DNA from: a virus
Strand: one strand, 5' to 3'
Length of the DNA: 64,000 nt
IMG/VR virus record: IMGVR_UViG_3300031884_000002
Location: 1 to 64,000 of that record
Shown here: in pieces, positions 1 to 7,352 of the stretch
Position numbering within the stretch: position 1 is the first letter of the stretch
Layout: each line of letters begins with the position of its first letter
Program-made: the position numbers and the translations under genes
The notes under the pieces: generated by a model
Database searches by the model: none
The model's input: only the letters and a program-made list of their open reading frames with translations
Told to the model about the DNA's origin: nothing

Positions 1-479
1 CTTAAATCCATATATTCATTCAACCATTGAAATGATATTCCTTCAGTTGCCAAAAATGGAATCATACTATGTAATCTAACATACCAATTTACATTCGGAT
101 GTAATTTGGATAATTCTTTAAATTTTTCAGGTACTACCCATAATGCTTCAATAAAGCAATGAGTTGGTTTATAATTAAAAACTTCACGGTCAATATCATT
201 ATTATCAATGACTTGAATCACCTTTACTTCAATGTTATTTTCTCTTAATACATTGGCGACAAACTCACAAGAATTAACCAGACCATAAGATACTGATTTG
301 GTTCCATAGATGTTTCTTTCTTTTATAATAAACAGTATTCTTATAGATTTTTTTATATCTTTATCAGTAGAAGAACTTTGTTTTTTAAAAAATGTTACAA
401 TCGGATTTAAAATTGATTTTTGCATACGTTTATAAATAGGAAAATATTTATAAAACATTGTTACAATTTGATTAAACAT
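1..479 (-). CDS. Possible glycosyltransferase-like phage protein, 3' end outside window
   Basis: Leftward reading frame from ATG at 479 that runs off the window edge; about 159 codons are visible. After a basic, aromatic N-terminus (about 45 residues) comes an alternating hydrophobic/charged Rossmann-like segment containing IYGTKSVSYGLVNSC and FVANVLRENNIEVKV, then PTHCFIEALWVVPEKF and RLHSMIPFLATEGISF. This order resembles the N-terminal half of GT-B glycosyltransferase-like proteins of T4-type phages; that assignment is from memory of the family, not from a search. There is no visible Shine-Dalgarno. The start lies 7 nt beyond the CCA end of tRNA-His, so the two may share a transcript. Confidence 0.55.
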   Translation of the reverse strand, partial: MFNQIVTMFYKYFPIYKRMQKSILNPIVTFFKKQSSSTDKDIKKSIRILFIIKERNIYGTKSVSYGLVNSCEFVANVLRENNIEVKVIQVIDNNDIDREVFNYKPTHCFIEALWVVPEKFKELSKLHPNVNWYVRLHSMIPFLATEGISFQWLNEYMDL

Positions 480-485
480 AATAAA

Positions 486-563
486 TGGGGTGTTTAGCCG
501 GAATTGAACCGTGCTCTTTTAATTTCACAAATTAAAGTGCAAAACCTTTACACTATAAACACC
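486..563 (-). tRNA. tRNA-His (GTG)
   Basis: Acceptor stem GTGTTTA/TAAACAC is flanked by G at -1 and C at 73, the two identity features of bacterial tRNA-His, and CCA is encoded. The anticodon stem TTAAT/ATTAA closes loop TTGTGAA, anticodon GTG. The T loop is TTCAATT, but the T stem has only three good pairs. It decodes CAC/CAU and lies between the structured noncoding stretch and the partial gene at 1-479. Confidence 0.9.
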
Positions 564-1120
564 ATTAAATATAGTTTTTATTCTGCTGCCCCAGATATTT
601 TACTGTTACACTACAAGAACTATTAACTTGATTGGATTTGCACCAATAACTCATGGACGTGATTGTTTTTACGTTTGCAGATTGTATCGTTTAACGCTAC
701 GTTGTGCAACTTAAAAATTGGCATACATAAAAGTTTACATCACTTTACCTCGTACATATGATACGATGACCTATGTTAGTCGATATGTATATTAAATCGT
801 TGATTCGTCAGACTGGTTCAACGAGAAAACCCTTGATATCTTACTTACCACTGGTAAGGAAGTCTGCATTACGCCGAGATACTGCCTCCCGCTTTCCAGA
901 TTTGGAGTTTGGATTGTTCCTTGAACTGCGTAATATTAAAATGCCTTGTTTGCTATTACGATTCCAGTATGAAAGGCTAATCAACCGTCTAAAGTTTAAT
1001 GGTTCATTTGTAGCATTAAAATTATACCTATCAATGAATATTACTCTCGATAGGATTAGTATTTTGATTGTCGGGAAACGTAATGTCCACCGAATAGGTC
1101 TTCACCTAGAAGATTATAAA
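564..1120 (-). other. Structured noncoding stretch between two tRNAs
   Basis: No convincing gene here. The base composition is richer in GC than the flanks, and the stretch contains several clean inverted repeats: TAGGT-GAAG-ACCTA just after tRNA-Lys, CCTATC/GATAGG near 1023-1055, TTACC-ACT-GGTAA near 853, and TCGTTGA/TCAACGA near 798-826. At 564-625 a tRNA-like 5' half (acceptor-like ATAGTT/AACTAT around a D-arm-like TAGTGTAACAG) lacks a T arm. A T-arm-like hairpin ATTGG-TGCAAAT-CCAAT lies near 632-650. It is probably transcribed leftward from the promoter at 1371-1398. The RNAs are not identified; they may be decayed tRNAs or one structured RNA. Confidence 0.4.
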
Positions 1121-1208
1121 TGGTGCGGACAACGAGATTCGAACTCGTGATGGATCAATGATCTATGGATTAAAAGTCCATTGGTTTCGGCCACTTACCT
1201 ACATCCGC
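1121..1208 (-). tRNA. tRNA-Lys (TTT) with an unusually long variable arm
   Basis: Acceptor GCGGATG/TGTCCGC (two wobble pairs), discriminator A, encoded CCA. Anticodon stem ATGGA/TCCAT closes loop CTTTTAA, anticodon TTT. T arm ACGAG-TTCGAAT-CTCGT is perfect. Between the anticodon and T stems are about 16 nt that can form GATC-ATT-GATC, a class II variable arm normally seen only in Leu, Ser and bacterial Tyr tRNAs. Identity is therefore Lys by anticodon, but the charging enzyme is uncertain. Confidence 0.85.
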
Positions 1209-1214
1209 ATTAAA

Positions 1215-1368
1215 ATTATTACACTTAACACAACTTTCGCCTTGTCACCTGTCAGATTCGTCATCTGGGTCGATGATAGACCGATCTCCGTTTTTGTCAC
1301 ACTTGGGTTCCGCTTGGATAGAGTTCTGCTTTAACCCAACTCTAACTTACAAATTCTTTATTACTTAA
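1215..1368 (-). ncRNA. Putative structured RNA with an H-type pseudoknot
   Basis: This is the first part of the leftward transcript from the promoter at 1371-1398, ahead of tRNA-Lys. Pairings read on the minus strand: AGAGTT with AACTCT, and GGGTT with AACCC, interleaved as an H-type pseudoknot. Further 3' are hairpins GGTC/GACC and CAGAT/ATCTG. It has higher GC than the surrounding genes and no start codon with a good reading frame. It resembles no RNA family I can name. Confidence 0.4.
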
Positions 1369-1370
1369 CT

Positions 1371-1398
1371 ATCTTACCACACTTTTTACATTTGTCAA
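1371..1398 (-). promoter_or_regulatory. Sigma-70-type promoter for the leftward RNA/tRNA cluster
   Basis: -35 TTGACA at 1398-1393, 16-nt spacer, -10 TAAGAT at 1376-1371. It lies immediately downstream of a terminator and reads into the structured RNA, tRNA-Lys and tRNA-His. Confidence 0.75.
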
Positions 1399-1399
1399 A

Positions 1400-1429
1400 C
1401 AAAAAACCGACCTTATTTTCTGGTCGGTT
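1400..1429 (-). terminator. Rho-independent terminator (leftward)
   Basis: Stem AACCGACC/GGTCGGTT (1405-1429) is followed on the minus strand by a T run. It insulates the RNA promoter at 1371-1398 from leftward transcription upstream. Confidence 0.8.
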
Positions 1430-1647
1430 GGTTCATTTTTACTTTTCCCTTACACTTTCCCTTTATGAACCAACCTTTCTCTTATCTTCCGCTCCTAACA
1501 CTGCAACTGTACTTTGATTATTATATGAATGTACAGTGAGACACATCCCTTTATTCGAGGGGCGGCTAAACCATTTAATTTTATTTACTGTATTCATTCT
1601 ATTTTATACATATAAGCGACTTTTAAATTATTCGCAAATATTTTCAT

Positions 1648-1953
1648 TTATTTTTTCGTCTCAACTTTCAACATCATATCAGATTTTATATTTTTGTCAA
1701 GTTCTTTTTTAAATCTTCCGTTTTTATCTCTTCTGGTTGACGTATTCAACATATTTAATACTTTATAAACGGCATCACTATAATTCCCATTCAATGGAAT
1801 TGTAAATGCTCTTTCATTGGACCATAACTGCAATTGTAATGTTCCATAATCATCTTTATAAATTGAATGATGACCTCTAAAACCACTATGCATTGTAGAA
1901 TATGGAAATTCGTTTTCCAATTTCGTTAAAAACTCGTTTATTTCATTTAACAT
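1648..1953 (-). CDS. Hypothetical protein, 101 aa
   Basis: No family recognised. The N-terminal half is mixed helical and aromatic (FPYSTMHSGFRGHH), followed by a strand-rich middle and a lysine-rich tail of about 30 residues. The promoter at 1960-1987 places the -10 box 6 nt before the ATG, so the mRNA should begin at the start codon. The 218 nt between its stop and the terminator at 1429 hold only short inverted repeats. Confidence 0.7.
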   Translation of the reverse strand: MLNEINEFLTKLENEFPYSTMHSGFRGHHSIYKDDYGTLQLQLWSNERAFTIPLNGNYSDAVYKVLNMLNTSTRRDKNGRFKKELDKNIKSDMMLKVETKK

Positions 1954-1959
1954 GCCAAC

Positions 1960-1987
1960 ATCATATCAGAAATTTAAAAATTGTCAA
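1960..1987 (-). promoter_or_regulatory. Promoter of the 1648-1953 gene (leaderless type)
   Basis: -35 TTGACA at 1987-1982, 16-nt spacer, -10 TATGAT at 1965-1960; ATG at 1953. With normal start-site spacing the +1 base is the A of ATG. Confidence 0.75.
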
Positions 1988-2075
1988 TAAAAAATATTTT
2001 CAATTTTATCATATTTTTAATCATCTTGCTACTATTTATATATAACATAAACAAATAAAGTAGCAAAATGATATT

Positions 2076-2756
2076 ATGAAATGGACTTCTGAAGACGATA
2101 ATGTTCTAATAAACGGAACAAACAAACCAATTACTCAACTTATGGCACAACTTGGACGAGATAGAAATTCCGTTCGACAACGTATTTTAAAATTGAAAAA
2201 GAAAGGATTTGTTATAAATCCTATTATTAAAAAGGGAAAATGGAGTGATGAAGAAATAAGAATATTTAATGAAAACATTGAAATAAAAACTATGAATGAA
2301 TTATGTGAATTGCTCCCGCATCGAAGTAAATTGTCTATTAAAACGAGAAGTCATAGATTAAAAAAATATGCTATTAAACAAAATGTTAGAGGTAATAAAT
2401 CATTTAATTTTAAAGGATATAAAGAAATAAGTGCTCATAAATTCAATAGTTATAAATCAAATGCCAAGAAGAGAAATATAGAATTTTCTGTTACTATTGA
2501 ATATTTGTGGGAATTATTAGAAAAACAAAATTTTAAATGTGCTATATCAGGTCTTCCACTTACAATATCATCTGAACGAATGTTATTTACTGCCTCTCCT
2601 GATAGGATAGATAATAATTTAGGATATATAAAGGGAAATATTCAATGGGTTCATAAAAATGTTAATTTTTCTAAACATACATTATCAATGAAAGATTTTA
2701 TAACTTTATGTAAAACTATTGCAGAAAAATGGAGTAATATAAATTGTTATAATTAA
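2076..2756 (+). CDS. HNH homing endonuclease with N-terminal helix-turn-helix repeats
   Basis: 226 aa. Residues 1-50 and 55-100 look like two Myb/SANT-like HTH units (KWTSEDDNVLINGT, KWSDEEIRIFNENI) of the sort that give target specificity in phage homing nucleases. Residues 145-215 form the HNH module: CAISGLPL, then SPDRIDNNLGYIKGNIQWV and a terminal helix. Such free-standing nucleases cut DNA lacking their own gene and spread by repair. It is convergent with the ArdC-like gene (3 nt between stops). An ATTTATA motif lies about 40 nt upstream of the start; no Shine-Dalgarno is visible. Confidence 0.85.
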   Translation: MKWTSEDDNVLINGTNKPITQLMAQLGRDRNSVRQRILKLKKKGFVINPIIKKGKWSDEEIRIFNENIEIKTMNELCELLPHRSKLSIKTRSHRLKKYAIKQNVRGNKSFNFKGYKEISAHKFNSYKSNAKKRNIEFSVTIEYLWELLEKQNFKCAISGLPLTISSERMLFTASPDRIDNNLGYIKGNIQWVHKNVNFSKHTLSMKDFITLCKTIAEKWSNINCYN

Positions 2757-2759
2757 ATA

Positions 2760-4034
2760 TCAATTTAAACTTTGTTCTGGTTGTTTTTCAAATAATTCAG
2801 TTTTAATAACGTTTATACGCTTAATTATAAAGTCCGATGCCTTTTTAATTATATCAAGGTTACGTTTAATGGAGGTAGAATTACTCTTCCATAAACTTAA
2901 ATACACCGCATGATGTTCTACGGGAAGATTATAATATTTTAATACAACATAGGAAACTGATTCGGCTTGAAGTTCTCTTATTTCTCTGCTTAAATCATTA
3001 CTATCTTCATCATCTCCAATATAAGATTTGAATTGTCCTCGGGAATGTAATAATTCATGTGCTATTTCATGTATAAATGTAGAAGCTTTTGCCGCACCTG
3101 CAATATCACTGGATAGGTTAATATGACCTCCAGCACTAAATCCTTTTTCTCCTCTGGTTGCATCTACATTAGTTACTTTAATTCCCATTTCACTACATAT
3201 TTGTTCGGCACATAAACATATTTCATCGGCTAATTCGCTGGCATCATTTTTTCCATGCCATTGTAATTTATCTGGAATTGCTCCTTGTTCGTCAATTGGT
3301 TCCGTATCGGAAATATCAAATACACTAACTGCCATAAATCTAACAAATTGACGTTGTTTTGTGCCAGCATCAACATCGGCTTCATCTCCACCCGATGTAG
3401 CAGTTGCATTGGGAACTTCTTCTTTTCTTTTAATAGGTGCCAAGATAGTTATACTTTTTGCTCCTTTTTTAACACGTCTATGAAACTTTTCTTCCCATTG
3501 TTTAAATCCGGCAACGTGGGTAGCATCACGTCTTTGTAAATAAATTAACATGGTATTATAAAAACTATATCCATGAAATTTAGCATAAAACTCCAAGAAT
3601 TGTTTTACTTTTGCTGATTGAGTAGTAGCATCAACTGCCAAACTTAATTCATCAACATATTTTTCAATCTGCTGTCCCAATTCATCTTTACGGGATAAAT
3701 TATCGGTATTTTCTAAAAACTCAGGTATTTCCTCTATTTTATCGATAAACTTCTCGATTGGTTTTTTATTTATAATTCCTAATACTTCTTGGGCATGTTG
3801 CAATCTGTTAGCATCTATAGCCCATGAGTTTAATGTTGGATTCCATTTAAATCCTCTTGTTTTCAAGGCATCTTTATTACGAAAAGTTTCAGCACTTTGT
3901 CCTTTTCTATCGGGGGCATCGGATACGGCTACTAGTTTATCACCGGCACGTTTTAGAAGAAGTCCTTCAAATAAAATATAATCATTTAATTTGAATTGAT
4001 TGTTATTTTCGAGTATAAATAGTTTTGGAGTCAT
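2760..4034 (-). CDS. ArdC-like antirestriction protein (ssDNA-binding domain plus zinc metallopeptidase)
   Basis: 424 aa. Residues 1-95 hold a small N-terminal domain ending in ALKTRGFKWNPTLNSWAID, a motif common in plasmid and phage DNA-processing proteins. Residues about 120-215 match the ArdC N-terminal ssDNA-binding domain (FLEFYAKFHGYSFYNTMLI and VKKGAKSITILAPI). Residues about 310-390 are a zincin-type domain with FIHEIAHELLHSRG (HExxH plus a downstream E in ELQAESVSYVVL). ArdC proteins protect incoming DNA from host restriction; that role is inferred here from the domains. An ATTTATA motif lies upstream of the ATG. tRNA-Thr follows its 5' end at 4082-4158 on the same strand. Confidence 0.85.
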   Translation of the reverse strand: MTPKLFILENNNQFKLNDYILFEGLLLKRAGDKLVAVSDAPDRKGQSAETFRNKDALKTRGFKWNPTLNSWAIDANRLQHAQEVLGIINKKPIEKFIDKIEEIPEFLENTDNLSRKDELGQQIEKYVDELSLAVDATTQSAKVKQFLEFYAKFHGYSFYNTMLIYLQRRDATHVAGFKQWEEKFHRRVKKGAKSITILAPIKRKEEVPNATATSGGDEADVDAGTKQRQFVRFMAVSVFDISDTEPIDEQGAIPDKLQWHGKNDASELADEICLCAEQICSEMGIKVTNVDATRGEKGFSAGGHINLSSDIAGAAKASTFIHEIAHELLHSRGQFKSYIGDDEDSNDLSREIRELQAESVSYVVLKYYNLPVEHHAVYLSLWKSNSTSIKRNLDIIKKASDFIIKRINVIKTELFEKQPEQSLN

Positions 4035-4081
4035 AATATAACATATAAATATATTATAATGAGATTAAAATAGAATATTTA

Positions 4082-4158
4082 TGGAGCCATAATTCAGATT
4101 TGAACTGAAATATTTAGTTTACGAAACTAAAGTATTAACCAAATTATACGATTATGGC
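4082..4158 (-). tRNA. tRNA-Thr (CGT)
   Basis: Acceptor GCCATAA/TTATGGC, discriminator T, encoded CCA; D stem GTAT/ATAC; anticodon stem TTAGT/ACTAA with loop TTCGTAA, anticodon CGT (reads ACG). T arm TTCAG-TTCAAAT-CTGAA. It sits 16 nt downstream of the small gene at 4175-4297 and is probably processed from the same transcript. Confidence 0.92.
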
Positions 4159-4174
4159 AATATATCTATAAATA

Positions 4175-4297
4175 CTATTCCGATGACAATTTTCTCATAG
4201 TTTTACACTCTGGATGGTCTCCCAATGATTGAAATTCGTGTTTATCGGTATATCCAGCCGATTTACATTTACAAAATTGTTTGCTAAATGATTTCAT
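4175..4297 (-). CDS. Small cysteine-containing protein, 40 aa
   Basis: ATG at 4297, TAG at 4175. The product has CKCKSAGYTDKHEFQSLG and HPECKTMRK, that is CxC...H...C, which could bind a metal ion. It is leftward, first after the 4316-6821 gene group in transcription order and just before tRNA-Thr. Too short to assign; supported by position and composition only. Confidence 0.5.
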   Translation of the reverse strand: MKSFSKQFCKCKSAGYTDKHEFQSLGDHPECKTMRKLSSE

Positions 4298-4315
4298 ATT
4301 TTCATAATATTATTT

Positions 4316-4621
4316 TTAATACGACCACTGACTAGTAAAACTTATTCCAAATCCAAATAATTGAAATATTATTGATTCATATCCATATGCTCGTTGATAG
4401 GATATTCGGGTATTAAAATCTAATGTAGTTGTTGTATTTCCTTCACCATCTTCATATTTATATATAAATGTAGGAATCCAAATACCAACACAATAATAAT
4501 CAAAATCACTATTTTCCCATCCTATTGCAATATTATAAATAATCCATCTTAACCATTTATTTTTATAATAACTATTGGTATTTGTTTTTAATTTCTTACG
4601 AACCGACTCATAAATCGTCAT
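4316..4621 (-). CDS. Hypothetical protein, 101 aa
   Basis: No family recognised. Aromatic-rich (many W, Y, F) with two hydrophobic stretches (WIIYNIAIGW, IIFQLFGFGISF), so possibly membrane-associated. Its ATG overlaps the TAA stop of the upstream gene (4618-4950) by 4 nt, indicating translational coupling. Confidence 0.65.
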   Translation of the reverse strand: MTIYESVRKKLKTNTNSYYKNKWLRWIIYNIAIGWENSDFDYYCVGIWIPTFIYKYEDGEGNTTTTLDFNTRISYQRAYGYESIIFQLFGFGISFTSQWSY

Positions 4622-4950
4622 AAATATTTTGTTTTTAATTGTTCCAATTTATCGGAAGCATCTTCAATAATTTCGGAAAATTTATCAGTTAATTCAAATG
4701 TAGTATCTTCTTTTGATTCTGCTCTTCCTATATCAAATGAAGTGTTACACATATCATCTATTTTCAAATTATTAACAAAATGATTAACTATTTTTTTGGT
4801 AAATAGTTTCCATTGTTCTCTTTCTGAGAATGATAGTGTATTTACATCTGGATAAAATTGATATAGTTCAGACCATAATGATTCAAATTGAGCCGGAACT
4901 TTATTTAAAATGTCGGCAATATCATCCATATATTTTATTTCATTTTTCAT
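4618..4950 (-). CDS. Hypothetical acidic protein, 110 aa
   Basis: No family recognised; helical and acidic, with a predicted long helix at the C-terminus (FSEIIEDASDKLEQLKTKY). It lies between overlapping genes in the leftward operon, 2 nt after the stop of 4953-5195. Confidence 0.7.
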   Translation of the reverse strand: MKNEIKYMDDIADILNKVPAQFESLWSELYQFYPDVNTLSFSEREQWKLFTKKIVNHFVNNLKIDDMCNTSFDIGRAESKEDTTFELTDKFSEIIEDASDKLEQLKTKYL

Positions 4951-4952
4951 AA

Positions 4953-5195
4953 TTACCCAGCATCATATAATCTATCACCATTATCATCGTGTTTAGGTTC
5001 TACCATATCATTCAATGAAATATCCCATTTGAACTTTGGTTTATAATCACCATCGCCATCACAATATAGAGATACGATACGAGAACCTCCCAATCCTCCT
5101 AATTGTTGCATATATTTTAACATAGCAAGAAAATGAGGTATCCATCTTTCGGACATTTCACATTCAATAGTAAACTTTTTATTTTGGTATTTCAT
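4953..5195 (-). CDS. Conserved-type phage protein, 80 aa
   Basis: Sequence KFTIECEMSERWIPHFLAML, then GGLGGSRIVSLYCDGDGDY and KFKWDI resembles small proteins I have seen in other tailed phages with no known role. It overlaps the 3' end of the ADP-ribosylglycohydrolase gene by 17 nt. Confidence 0.75.
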   Translation of the reverse strand: MKYQNKKFTIECEMSERWIPHFLAMLKYMQQLGGLGGSRIVSLYCDGDGDYKPKFKWDISLNDMVEPKHDDNGDRLYDAG

Positions 5196-6048
5196 TTGTA
5201 TCGGGATTATATTTTATTGCTTCATAAAATTTTTTAATTAAAACTATTATTTCTTCAGGTAAATACGAACATGCAGTTTCGACTAATTCTTTGGATATAG
5301 ATTCCGTTCCATAATATGCTTCGGCAATAGCTCCAGCAATTGCGGCATTAGTATCTGTATCACCTCCGATATATATAGCATTTCTAATTGCAGATTCGTA
5401 ATTATTAGATTCCATAAATGCAATTAATGCTTGTGGTGCAGTAACATTACATCGAATAGTTGTCTTTGGTTGTTTTCTGGCTTCGTCTAATGTAATATTG
5501 AGCATATGACCGTAATTCTCTTGAATATAATCTGCAATTTCCATTTTATCATATCCATTTTTTGCCATATGGATTGCAGTAACAATAGATTTTACCCCTC
5601 TGATAGATTCGGGAGAGTTATGCGTATATTTAATACTTTCTTCTGCATTTTCCAATGCAGTTTCTATATTAGAATCACTATAATACATTCCGATAGGACT
5701 ACACCGCATCATTGCTCCATTGGCATAACTATTATTAATTTGTAAAACTTTACTCGAATCTGCCAACCATTTTTTAAACCCGCTTCCATATCCTCTATCG
5801 GGATATTTAGTTCCCCATTTATAATAACTATCAGAATATTTGATTGGAGTAGGAACCCTAAATCCAAAAAAATGAACTGGATGATTTATTATTGCTTCTG
5901 CGGTGGCACAAGTCAATACTGTATCATCGGTAAATCTACATTGGGGAGTAAATAACCTAAAGTTTTTATTTTGAACTGGTCGTTTTGGATATTTGGGCGA
6001 CGATTCGTGCCTACTTCCTATTATGTCTCCGATTATTGCGCCGAGCAT
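5179..6048 (-). CDS. ADP-ribosylglycohydrolase family protein (first copy)
   Basis: About 289 aa. The family (DraG/ARH type) removes ADP-ribose from proteins or nucleic acids using two metal ions. All signature blocks are present: LGAIIGDIIGS at the N-terminus, CRFTDDTVLTCATAEAI (metal ligands TDD), NGAMMRCSPIGMYY in the middle and GGDTDTNAAIAGAIAEAYYG near the C-terminus. A longer frame opens at 6063, but a strong Shine-Dalgarno (AAGGAG, 4 nt before ATG) selects the start at 6048. It overlaps the next upstream gene by 16 nt. In a phage it could reverse a host ADP-ribosylation defence (inference). Confidence 0.92.
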   Translation of the reverse strand: MLGAIIGDIIGSRHESSPKYPKRPVQNKNFRLFTPQCRFTDDTVLTCATAEAIINHPVHFFGFRVPTPIKYSDSYYKWGTKYPDRGYGSGFKKWLADSSKVLQINNSYANGAMMRCSPIGMYYSDSNIETALENAEESIKYTHNSPESIRGVKSIVTAIHMAKNGYDKMEIADYIQENYGHMLNITLDEARKQPKTTIRCNVTAPQALIAFMESNNYESAIRNAIYIGGDTDTNAAIAGAIAEAYYGTESISKELVETACSYLPEEIIVLIKKFYEAIKYNPDTNEIPK

Positions 6049-6215
6049 AGAACTCCTTCCCACTTTCTTAATTGTTGTCTGTATATTTTTCTCATTCGTT
6101 TCCTACAGCAGTTCTTTGGAAATCTACAACGTATAATTAAATAATTTGCAGTTGACGTATTGGTTTTTTCATATATTTCGTTGGCTACCTTTTGTATTTT
6201 TTCACAGAGAGTCAT
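6033..6215 (-). CDS. Small basic protein, 60 aa
   Basis: Shine-Dalgarno AAAGGAG 8 nt before the ATG at 6215 supports it. The product is Cys/Arg-rich (IIRCRFPKNCCRKRMRKIYR). It sits between the CoaB-like and ADP-ribosylglycohydrolase genes and overlaps the latter. Confidence 0.7.
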   Translation of the reverse strand: MTLCEKIQKVANEIYEKTNTSTANYLIIRCRFPKNCCRKRMRKIYRQQLRKWEGVLCSAQ

Positions 6216-6269
6216 ACTTTATTCTCCTTTGATATCTTAATACAATCTTCCAATAATGCTAATTGTTTT

Positions 6270-6821
6270 TCATATCTTAATACTTCGTTTTGCTGCCTCG
6301 ATTAAATCATATTCTTTACTATTTACCAATAGTTTAAACCCTACTAATTTAGATTTAGGAGACCATTCTTTAATTCTGTTAATTAACTTTGGAAGTTGTT
6401 TTAATTTGATATTAAACATATCATTACTACGGAGTTTTCCATTGAAATAATTTTCAACTCCATAATCACTTACTGCTGCCGCCAGAACTATAACATCGGG
6501 CTGTTCCACTCCAATAATAAACTTTAAACCGTCAGAATATTGGTCGTAAGTGGAATAATCATATTCAGTGTAATGTTCTATATATTTAGAAGTTTTATTA
6601 TACCATTCAGCAAAACGTTCAATATCATATCCAGTCATCACATTGATATTTGTTGACATTGGAGTTTTAGAATCTTTAGATTTATAAAATACCAATTCAT
6701 GTCCCAGTTTCAATAATTCAGTTCCAATTTTAGAACCGAATGTTCCAGAACTCATATTGGTTATTCTACGAACGGAATCTATTGGGACTACTGTTCCGCC
6801 ACTGGTCAAAAGTATTTTCAT
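6270..6821 (-). CDS. CoaB-like (phosphopantothenate-cysteine ligase domain) protein
   Basis: 183 aa. Has the DFP/CoaB fold signatures: LLTSGGTVVPIDSVRRITNM-SSG at the N-terminus, DVIVLAAAVSDYGVENYF-NGKL near residue 110-130 and SKLVGFKLLVNS near 160. CoaB joins 4'-phosphopantothenate and cysteine in CoA synthesis. Here the protein stops soon after VGFKL, shorter than the usual domain. In the +1 frame a coding-like tail (NEVLRYEKQLALLEDCIKI) continues to a TGA at 6212 that overlaps the next ATG. This is either a frameshift, a truncation, or a small gene without a canonical start. Its role in a phage is unknown; it may act on another nucleotide. Confidence 0.8.
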   Translation of the reverse strand: MKILLTSGGTVVPIDSVRRITNMSSGTFGSKIGTELLKLGHELVFYKSKDSKTPMSTNINVMTGYDIERFAEWYNKTSKYIEHYTEYDYSTYDQYSDGLKFIIGVEQPDVIVLAAAVSDYGVENYFNGKLRSNDMFNIKLKQLPKLINRIKEWSPKSKLVGFKLLVNSKEYDLIEAAKRSIKI

Positions 6822-6825
6822 ATGT

Positions 6826-7194
6826 TTATGAAGTTATTTCAGTAAGCCAATTATCTGAAAAATATCCAATTTCGTTTTTATTATTATAATTTTTAATGAA
6901 AAATAAAACAATAAAATCAGTTGAGTCGATATGACAAGAATGTATAAATCTCCCAATTTCCATTCCAATTAGATTTTTAAACTGTCCTATACTACGAACT
7001 CTCCAGAACTTTGTATTTTTATTATGTAAAAATCCAAATGTATCTAATCTAGATTTAACTTCTGGTAACGTTTCGAGTTTTAATTCTGGTTTCCAACCTT
7101 TGGGCCAAGTTTTAACTATATCTTCGGCACAATCTACACAAAATAAAAAGTCATTGGGAACTTCATTATTGCACATTCTACATATATTTTTCAT
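6826..7194 (-). CDS. Zinc-ribbon-containing hypothetical protein, 122 aa
   Basis: N-terminal CRMCNNEVPNDFLFCVDC is a two-pair zinc ribbon. The remainder is a mixed domain with an aromatic C-terminus (YFSDNWLTEI). It starts a few nt from the left boundary of the TnpB element at about 7200, so the element sits at its 5' edge and may separate it from its original upstream region. Confidence 0.7.
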   Translation of the reverse strand: MKNICRMCNNEVPNDFLFCVDCAEDIVKTWPKGWKPELKLETLPEVKSRLDTFGFLHNKNTKFWRVRSIGQFKNLIGMEIGRFIHSCHIDSTDFIVLFFIKNYNNKNEIGYFSDNWLTEITS

Positions 7195-7213
7195 AATTTT
7201 TGGAGGAAGGAAA

Positions 7214-7236
7214 CCACGACGGCTTTAGCCTCGTGG
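7214..7236. repeat. Left-end hairpin of the first TnpB element
   Basis: Inverted repeat CCACGA/TCGTGG enclosing GGCT/AGCC, about 120 nt before the tnpB start. Confidence 0.7.
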
Positions 7237-7352
7237 AGGAATTCCGACCATTCTCAATATTAACACACCACCCATCAAATGTCAACCAAAAATATCTTCA
7301 CTGTATGAAAGATTTTTTGTGTTTTGGGATTCTCACGTGTATTTATATGTAG

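Noticed and set aside
773-1150. 125-codon rightward reading frame
   Set aside because: Covers the structured noncoding stretch and the antisense of tRNA-Lys; no promoter, no Shine-Dalgarno and arginine/leucine composition of a chance frame.
1252-1350. Minus-strand frame reading ...CDKNGDRSIIDPDDESDR-stop that looks protein-like
   Set aside because: No start codon, and the same bases form interleaved helices; I consider it RNA structure with a chance frame.
2040-2075. T4-type late promoter (TATAAATA)
   Set aside because: The motif found upstream of nuclease genes is ATTTATA on the coding strand, the reverse complement of the T4 late -10, so the T4 assignment does not hold.
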